In this document: positions 6,293-10,834 of the stretch, piece after piece
Layout of the letters: every line of letters begins with the position of its first letter
Numbering within the stretch: position 1 is the first letter of the stretch
DNA from: Bordetella parapertussis
Lineage (GTDB): Bacteria; Pseudomonadota; Gammaproteobacteria; Burkholderiales; Burkholderiaceae_C
Length of the DNA: 10,834 bases
Direction of reading: 5' to 3'
NCBI GenBank assembly: GCA_945888535.1
Contig: CAMDAN010000082.1
Coordinates: forward strand, 1 to 10,834
Notes under the pieces: generated by a model
Databases searched by the model: none
Seen by the model: the letters and a program-made list of their open reading frames with translations, nothing else
Told to the model about the DNA's origin: nothing
Translations under genes and position numbers: made by a program

Positions 6293-6913
6293 ATGCATGC
6301 GAATTCTGAGCTCCATTCTTTACAACCGCAAGGACTCCAGGTCTGCGATATGACTTGGGGGCCTGACGGGCAAACCCTCTTCTCCCATTTAAACCTGGAA
6401 TTCCCGGTCGGGGTGACTTGGGTGTGTGGCGGCGAAGGGTCTGGGAAAACGAGTTTGCTGCGGCTATTGGCGGGTGAGGTGCAAGCGCACAAAGGAAGTA
6501 TCTCGGTCAAGGGCTCTGTTTTTTGGGCGGACCCCCGCTCAGACGCGCATGAGGATGCCAGCGCCCTGGCCTACTTTGAATCCGTGCAGACGCAGTTTGG
6601 ACCATGGGATGCCAATCGACTGACCTATCTCACTGACGGGCTTGGAATCACAGAACACCTCCACAAAAGCCTCTTCATGCTTTCCACCGGAACCAAACGC
6701 AAAGTCTGGCTAACAGCGGCCTTTGCTGCGGGCTGTTCCGTGACGCTTTTGGATGAGCCTTTTGCAGCATTGGACCGCGCGTCGATTGCCTTTGTGAACC
6801 AACGGTTGCAAGAGGTTCATGCCCAACGCCAAGGCGTGTGGGTCGTCTGCGACTACGATGCGCCAAGCCCATGGGCATTGACTGAAATTTTTCAACTGGA
6901 CCGTTCACTATGA
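6293..6913 (+). CDS. ABC-type ATP-binding protein, degenerate Q- and H-loops
   Basis: This stand-alone ATP-binding cassette of 206 residues has a Walker A GGEGSGKT (46-53), an ABC signature-like LSTGTKRKV (130-138), a Walker B VTLLDE (150-155) and a D-loop ALD (159-161). The order and LSTG-type signature recall the CcmA-like group of small ABC ATPases. Two usual residues are not seen: near 77-82, where the Q-loop glutamine is expected, the sequence is FWADPR; about 31 residues after Walker B, where the switch histidine is expected, it is VVCDYD. ATP binding looks intact but hydrolysis may be altered. No permease with multiple membrane spans is adjacent. The gene begins 19 bp after the dadA-like stop and overlaps the next gene by four bases (ATGA), so it belongs to the glycine-riboswitch operon. 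GGGA directly precedes the ATG, too close for an ideal ribosome-binding site. Confidence 0.85.
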   Translation: MHANSELHSLQPQGLQVCDMTWGPDGQTLFSHLNLEFPVGVTWVCGGEGSGKTSLLRLLAGEVQAHKGSISVKGSVFWADPRSDAHEDASALAYFESVQTQFGPWDANRLTYLTDGLGITEHLHKSLFMLSTGTKRKVWLTAAFAAGCSVTLLDEPFAALDRASIAFVNQRLQEVHAQRQGVWVVCDYDAPSPWALTEIFQLDRSL

Positions 6914-7515
6914 GTACTGTGGTTTTTTTCGCCGTGTTGGCCTTTATTCTTCAAATGCGCAACTCTTGGGAACAGCGCAAACGCTTGATGCACCTTGGGC
7001 ATTACCTGCGTAATTTCGAGATTGAAAAGCTGATGGAAAGCCTTACTGAAGGCTACTTACGCGCACTCGGAGAAGACGATGCAGAGCGCCGAACGCAAAT
7101 TTGGAACATGCTCGAACAAACCGAGCAAAACTTAAATGGGCAATTCCAAAAGTTTGTAGAAGCCTTTGCGCAGGCCGATGTCCAAGCGAGCCGAGGCAGT
7201 ACGCTGGCGCTAGGCTTGCCTTTCGCCCTCGTCTTCGCTCCTGGCGCCACCTTTGATATGCGGCAATTGCTCAAGGTACACGCCCAAGGCATTGAAGCGA
7301 CATTGAACAACACCGAAGGACTTTCCAACCGAGACAAGGCATTTAGATTGTCAGCGGAGTTGTTTTTAATGCAACACAGCTGCCACTGGTTTTGCAAATC
7401 CAAACTCGTTGCTTCAGCGCGAATGCTTTCTCGCCATAAAACACAATACGCCCAACTGTTAAGCGCGGTGCGTCCGCAAACCCGCGAGGCCTACAGCCGC
7501 TTGATGCGAGTCTAA
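6910..7515 (+). CDS. Unrecognised membrane-anchored helical protein
   Basis: I do not recognise a family for this 201-residue protein. Residues 3-15 are strongly hydrophobic and could be a single N-terminal membrane anchor; a second hydrophobic stretch lies at about 98-111 (LALGLPFALVFAPG). The rest is rich in Glu, Gln, Arg and Leu and looks helical, notably 36-90 and 120-200. A compact SCHWFC motif (157-162) contains two cysteines and one histidine and could bind metal or form a disulfide. Its ATG overlaps the stop of the ABC ATPase gene by four bases, so the two products are probably made in equal amounts and may form a complex, with this protein as the membrane partner. It is much too short and has too few spans for a normal ABC permease. 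It ends 18 bp from the convergent aspS stop. Confidence 0.8.
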   Translation: MSTVVFFAVLAFILQMRNSWEQRKRLMHLGHYLRNFEIEKLMESLTEGYLRALGEDDAERRTQIWNMLEQTEQNLNGQFQKFVEAFAQADVQASRGSTLALGLPFALVFAPGATFDMRQLLKVHAQGIEATLNNTEGLSNRDKAFRLSAELFLMQHSCHWFCKSKLVASARMLSRHKTQYAQLLSAVRPQTREAYSRLMRV

Positions 7516-7533
7516 GGCCGGTTTAACGAGGAT

Positions 7534-9348
7534 TTAAGCGGCTTTCGGCGCCTCAACGGTGCGCAAGCGGATATGCAACTCGCGCAATTGCTTTTCGTCG
7601 ACTGGGCTTGGGGCTTGCGTAAGTAAGCACTGGGCGCGTTGGGTTTTGGGAAAGGCGATTACATCGCGAATCGATTCGGCACCGGTCATCAGCGTCACGA
7701 TACGGTCTAGACCAAAAGCCAAGCCGCCGTGCGGAGGCGCACCGTACTGCAAAGCGTCGAGCAGGAAGCCAAATTTGAGTTGGGCTTCTTCAGGGCTGAT
7801 TTTCAAAGCATCAAAGACTTTTTGTTGAACATCGGCGCGGTGGATACGCACCGAGCCGCCACCCATTTCCCAACCGTTCAAGACCATGTCGTAGCCTTTG
7901 GAGATGCACTTCTCGGGCGCGGTGACCATCCAGTCTTCGTGGCCGTCTTTGGGCGCGGTAAAAGGATGGTGGGTTGCGGTATAGCGCTGGGCTTCTTCGT
8001 CAAACTCAAACATCGGAAAGTCCACCACCCACATGGGTCGCCAGCCGGTTTCAAACAAGCCGTTCTTTTTACCGAATTCGCTGTGGCCGATTTTGATTCG
8101 CAGTGCGCCTATGGCGTCGTTGACGATTTTGGCTTTATCAGCGCCAAAGAAAATCAGGTCGCCGTTTTGCGCACCGCTACGCTCTAAAACGGCGTTGAGG
8201 GCTTTGTCATGGATGTTTTTCACAATCGGTGACTGCAAGCCATCGCGCCCTTTGGAGAGGTCATTTACGCGGATATAGGCCAAGCCCTTGGCGCCGTAAA
8301 TTTTGACAAACTCTGTGTAAGCATCAATCTCACCCCGGCTGATACCGCCGCCTTCGTCAGAGCCATGGGGCACGCGCAAGGCCACAACCCGGCCACCCTT
8401 CATGGTGGCAGCGCCAGAAAATACCTTGAAATCGACATCGGCCATGACGTCGGTGACTTCGGTGAATTCCAGTTTCACGCGCAGGTCAGGCTTATCGGAA
8501 CCATACAAATGCATCGCATCAAAATACGTCATGACGGGGAATTCGCCCAAGTCAACCCCAATCGTGTTTTTAAACACGGTCGTGATCATTCCTTGGAACA
8601 TATCGCGAATCTCTTCTTCGCCGAGGAAGGACGTTTCGATATCGATCTGGGTGAATTCGGGCTGACGGTCAGCGCGCAAGTCTTCGTCGCGGAAGCATTT
8701 GGTGATTTGGTAATAACGGTCAAAGCCCGCCACCATCAAAAGCTGTTTAAACAACTGAGGCGACTGAGGTAAGGCAAAAAACTGTCCGTCATGGACACGG
8801 CTGGGTACCAAGTAATCACGTGCACCTTCGGGCGTGCTTTTGGTCAGCATCGGGGTTTCAATGTCAACGAAACCGCTGGCATCTAAAAACTTGCGAACCT
8901 CCATTGATACGCGGTAGCGCAGCATCAGGTTGTTTTGCATGTAGGGGCGGCGCAAGTCTAAAACGCGGTGAGTCAGGCGTGTAGTCTCTGACAGGTTTTC
9001 TTCGTCAATCTGAAACGGAGGAGTGACAGAAGGGTTCAGCACATTAAGTTCATGGCACAAGACTTCAATTTTGCCGCTTTTAAGGCCATCGTTGACGGTG
9101 CCGTCTGGGCGAGCGCGAACCAATCCTTTGATCTGCACACAAAACTCATTGCGCAAACCTTCAGCCGTCTTAAACATGTCCGCACGGTCGGGGTCGCAAA
9201 CCACCTGAACATAGCCTTCGCGGTCACGTACGTCCACAAAAATAACGCCGCCATGGTCTCGGCGGCGGTTAACCCAACCACACAAGGAGACGGTTTGGCC
9301 CATGAGGGCTTCGGTCACAAGACCGCAGTAGTGGGAACGCATTGCCAT
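7534..9348 (-). CDS. aspS: Aspartate--tRNA ligase, probably non-discriminating (AspRS)
   Basis: This 604-residue class IIb synthetase charges tRNA-Asp with aspartate. It is full length for the bacterial type: N-terminal OB-fold anticodon-binding domain (1-105), catalytic core with motif 1 around FVDIETPML (160-168), motif 2 [18 protein letters not shown] (219-236), a bacterial insertion domain in the middle and motif 3 GLAFGLDR (542-549). In the anticodon-binding domain it has His32 (RRRDHGG, where E. coli has Leu) and Gly83 (RARPDGT). These match His31 and Gly82 of Pseudomonas aeruginosa AspRS, the residues linked to also accepting tRNA-Asn. The organism therefore probably makes Asn-tRNA by the GatCAB route. 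The ATG at 9348 has AAAGAG about eight bases upstream; a second ATG two codons later is possible. It follows the DUF502 gene by 35 bp. Confidence 0.98.
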   Translation of the reverse strand: MAMRSHYCGLVTEALMGQTVSLCGWVNRRRDHGGVIFVDVRDREGYVQVVCDPDRADMFKTAEGLRNEFCVQIKGLVRARPDGTVNDGLKSGKIEVLCHELNVLNPSVTPPFQIDEENLSETTRLTHRVLDLRRPYMQNNLMLRYRVSMEVRKFLDASGFVDIETPMLTKSTPEGARDYLVPSRVHDGQFFALPQSPQLFKQLLMVAGFDRYYQITKCFRDEDLRADRQPEFTQIDIETSFLGEEEIRDMFQGMITTVFKNTIGVDLGEFPVMTYFDAMHLYGSDKPDLRVKLEFTEVTDVMADVDFKVFSGAATMKGGRVVALRVPHGSDEGGGISRGEIDAYTEFVKIYGAKGLAYIRVNDLSKGRDGLQSPIVKNIHDKALNAVLERSGAQNGDLIFFGADKAKIVNDAIGALRIKIGHSEFGKKNGLFETGWRPMWVVDFPMFEFDEEAQRYTATHHPFTAPKDGHEDWMVTAPEKCISKGYDMVLNGWEMGGGSVRIHRADVQQKVFDALKISPEEAQLKFGFLLDALQYGAPPHGGLAFGLDRIVTLMTGAESIRDVIAFPKTQRAQCLLTQAPSPVDEKQLRELHIRLRTVEAPKAA

Positions 9349-9383
9349 AGCTTGCTCTTTCAGTTGCCCCAGGGGGCCATCAG

Positions 9384-10052
9384 TTAAGGGGTAGGAAGGG
9401 AGTTCACAGACGACGCAGTGGCTGCCTGCGGTTGGACCGAAGGAGGCACGGATCCCATGGAAATCACATAAGTGAGGGCTTCGTCCACGCTCATATCGAG
9501 TTCGATCACTTCGGAGCGGGGCAGCATCAGAAAATAGCCGCCGGTGGGGTTGGGTGTCGTGGGCACATACACACTGACAAACTCGCCCTTAAGGTGATCG
9601 GCTACTTCGCCGGTGGGCATACCGGTTTGAAAGGCGATGGTCCAAGCACCCGGGTAAGGAAATTGCACCAACATGGCGGTTCGGAATGCATTTCCGTTGC
9701 TGGAGAACAAGGTATCAGAGACTTTTTTGACGCCGTTGTAGATTGACCGGACGAACGGAATATTGGTAAACATCCGGTCCCAATGTTTGAGCCACCAGCG
9801 CCCCGCTACGTTGGACACCAAAGCGCCCGTCAGCAACATAAAGCCTAAAACCAACACCACGCCCAAACCCGGGATATGTTGCAAACGCGCGATCGAGACT
9901 CCAGTAGCGTCCGAGCTTACCGCTGACAGCGCCGACAACAGGCTGCCAAAGAGGCCATCCAAAATACCCACTAACCACAGCAAAACCCAGATCGTGATCG
10001 CCAAAGGCAACCAAACCATGAGGCCGGTGAGGAGGTATTTTTTGATAGGCAC
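9384..10052 (-). CDS. DUF502 family inner-membrane protein
   Basis: From the GTG at 10052 this is a 222-residue protein starting [20 protein letters not shown]. Two membrane helices are seen at about residues 7-31 and 62-83, followed by the family stretches [14 protein letters not shown] (about 96-109), [25 protein letters not shown] and [17 protein letters not shown]. These identify DUF502, a bacterial membrane protein family of unknown biochemical role. The C-terminal 30 residues are rich in Pro, Gln, Ala and Ser. The GTG start is preferred because the homologous part begins there; a TTG at 10085 would add 11 residues with no ribosome-binding site. It lies between an FmdB-type gene and aspS, an order I know as common in Betaproteobacteria, and is probably co-transcribed with both. 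Confidence 0.93.
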   Translation of the reverse strand: MPIKKYLLTGLMVWLPLAITIWVLLWLVGILDGLFGSLLSALSAVSSDATGVSIARLQHIPGLGVVLVLGFMLLTGALVSNVAGRWWLKHWDRMFTNIPFVRSIYNGVKKVSDTLFSSNGNAFRTAMLVQFPYPGAWTIAFQTGMPTGEVADHLKGEFVSVYVPTTPNPTGGYFLMLPRSEVIELDMSVDEALTYVISMGSVPPSVQPQAATASSVNSLPTP

Positions 10053-10087
10053 GTTCAGTCCAGTCTTTGGAGTGTGAGGAGGCAAAA

Positions 10088-10471
10088 TTAGGGGCTTGGT
10101 GAGGTGCTCGCCGAGGGCGCGCTCACAGGAGTAGATGCCGCAGCCGCAGTAGCAGGCGCAGGACTTGCCGCAGCGCTGACGCTTGAATCGGAAGTACTTG
10201 CGCTTGTAGTAGGTGAATCCGAGGTAGCGGGCGTGGTGCTTGCTTCAGTGCCAGGCACCGCCCCAGCAGCGGGCGCTTTTGCAGCGTCACCACCGCGAAA
10301 ATCTGTGACGTACCAGCCTGAGCCTTTGAGTTGAAAACCCGCCGCAGTGACTTGCTTTTGAAACGACGCTTTTCCGCATTGCGGGCAATCCGAGAGATGG
10401 GGGTCGGAGATTTTCTGCAACACGTCTTTGGCGAATCCGCAGGACTCACATTTGTAGGCGTATATGGGCAT
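10088..10471 (-). CDS. FmdB-family zinc-ribbon protein
   Basis: The 127-residue protein opens with MPIYAYKCESCGFAKDVLQK and carries two CxxC pairs, C8/C11 and C29/C32, which form the small zinc ribbon typical of the FmdB regulatory-protein family. The folded part ends near residue 60 (GWYVTDFRGG). Residues 61-127 are almost only Ala, Ser, Thr and Pro, a disordered tail much longer than the core needs. The function of the family is not established; the name comes from a proposed regulator of formamidase. AGGGA lies about a dozen bases before the ATG at 10471. The gene begins the run fmdB-like, DUF502, aspS; a perfect -10 hexamer lies 40 bases upstream. Confidence 0.93.
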   Translation of the reverse strand: MPIYAYKCESCGFAKDVLQKISDPHLSDCPQCGKASFQKQVTAAGFQLKGSGWYVTDFRGGDAAKAPAAGAVPGTEASTTPATSDSPTTSASTSDSSVSAAASPAPATAAAASTPVSAPSASTSPSP

Positions 10472-10510
10472 GGCTAAAGAATCCCTAAGGGTCAGATGGC
10501 AAAGCCTGCG

Positions 10511-10516
10511 ATTATA
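10511..10516 (-). promoter_or_regulatory. Putative -10 element for the fmdB-DUF502-aspS run
   Basis: On the minus strand this is TATAAT, a perfect sigma-70 -10 box, in the 60-bp gap between ubiB and the FmdB gene. A start near 10504 would leave a leader of about 33 bases. The -35 position falls on or beside the ubiB stop codon and has only a weak hexamer, so the promoter is likely but not certain. Confidence 0.5.
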
Positions 10517-10531
10517 AGTTGCAGCCCCAAA

Positions 10532-10834
10532 CTAGAAGTAATGCGCGGGCATTAGCAACTGCGTCACGAGCACCCCAATCGCAAAACCGACGGCCGTGTA
10601 AATCACTGCGCGTAGCACCCGGTTGGTTTTTTGCTGCTCGGCCAGTAGCTTGGCCAGCAATTCCTTGGTCTGTGAATCAGACCCTCCGCCTTTCAAATAC
10701 GCATGAAAAAGTAGAGGTAACTCGGGCAGGAGTTTGGCGTAGCGCGGGGCTTGGGCTTTCAGCTCAGACCACAGCCTTTGGGGCCCCACTTGTTTCAGCA
10801 TCCATTGTTCTAAAAAGGGCTTAGCAGTCGCCCA
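10532..10834 (-). CDS. ubiB: UbiB C-terminus (ubiquinone biosynthesis kinase-like protein), 5' end beyond the window
   Basis: The frame is open from the right window edge to a TAG at 10534-10532, giving the last 100 residues. The visible part starts WATAKPFLEQWMLKQVGP and continues with APRYAKLLPELPLLFHAYLK, then LLAEQQKTNRVL and a hydrophobic C-terminal helix (AVIYTAVGFAIGVLVTQLLM). This is the tail of UbiB, the atypical ABC1/ADCK-family kinase-like ATPase needed for ubiquinone synthesis and anchored in the inner membrane by C-terminal helices. The catalytic domain lies outside the window, so the call rests on the tail and on the gene order ubiB, fmdB-like, DUF502, aspS that I associate with Burkholderiales. 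Confidence 0.85.
   Translation of the reverse strand, partial: WATAKPFLEQWMLKQVGPQRLWSELKAQAPRYAKLLPELPLLFHAYLKGGGSDSQTKELLAKLLAEQQKTNRVLRAVIYTAVGFAIGVLVTQLLMPAHYF

Noticed and set aside
7517..7542. Bidirectional terminator between the convergent genes
   Set aside because: Only GCCG/CGGC plus a mismatched A/T stem and a short TTT; too weak to call.
8365..8772. Long plus-strand open frames opposite aspS, and similar ones opposite folE/BLUF (1235-1891), clsB (3261-3800) and DUF502 (9432-9746)
   Set aside because: They are mirror frames of strongly recognisable minus-strand genes and show no family motifs.
10104..10334. Alanine/valine-rich plus-strand frame
   Set aside because: It is the antisense image of the low-complexity tail of the FmdB-type protein.

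Overview
The window looks like chromosomal DNA of a betaproteobacterium in the order Burkholderiales, probably Comamonadaceae-like. The basis is the protein character and gene order: the C-terminus of UbiB, an FmdB-type zinc ribbon, a DUF502 membrane protein and AspRS in a row, followed further on by a YbhP/ClsB pair. Genus cannot be fixed from sequence alone. No tRNA, rRNA, CRISPR array, insertion sequence, integrase or phage gene was seen; the window is densely coding and looks like resident chromosome.

Layout, right to left on the minus strand: the 3' end of ubiB (10834-10532), an FmdB-family zinc-ribbon gene (10471-10088), a DUF502 membrane protein (10052-9384) and aspS (9348-7534). Then comes a plus-strand block (about 4736-7515): a promoter region with two dyad symmetries, a tandem glycine riboswitch (4785-4990), a DadA-like FAD amino-acid dehydrogenase (5056-6273), an ABC-type ATPase lacking recognisable Q-loop and H-loop residues (6293-6913) and an unrecognised membrane-anchored protein (6910-7515). 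Left of that block the minus strand resumes: a YbhP-like endonuclease/exonuclease/phosphatase (4639-3908) overlapping clsB (3911-2682), then a second run of folE (2579-1878), a BLUF blue-light receptor (1873-1451), an EamA/DMT permease (1419-538) and a DUF429 protein that runs off the left edge (536-1).

How the genes may work together: ybhP-clsB is the same pair as in the E. coli ybhP-clsB-ybhN locus and points to phospholipid synthesis. folE and the BLUF gene are only 4 bp apart and probably co-transcribed, linking blue-light sensing by flavin with the first step of pterin/folate synthesis. The riboswitch block should be induced by glycine and code for oxidation of glycine or a related amino acid, plus an ATPase/membrane-protein pair of unknown job.

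The most interesting places are the glycine-riboswitch operon with its degenerate ABC ATPase and orphan partner, and the folE-BLUF pair. Neither can be called new without database searches.
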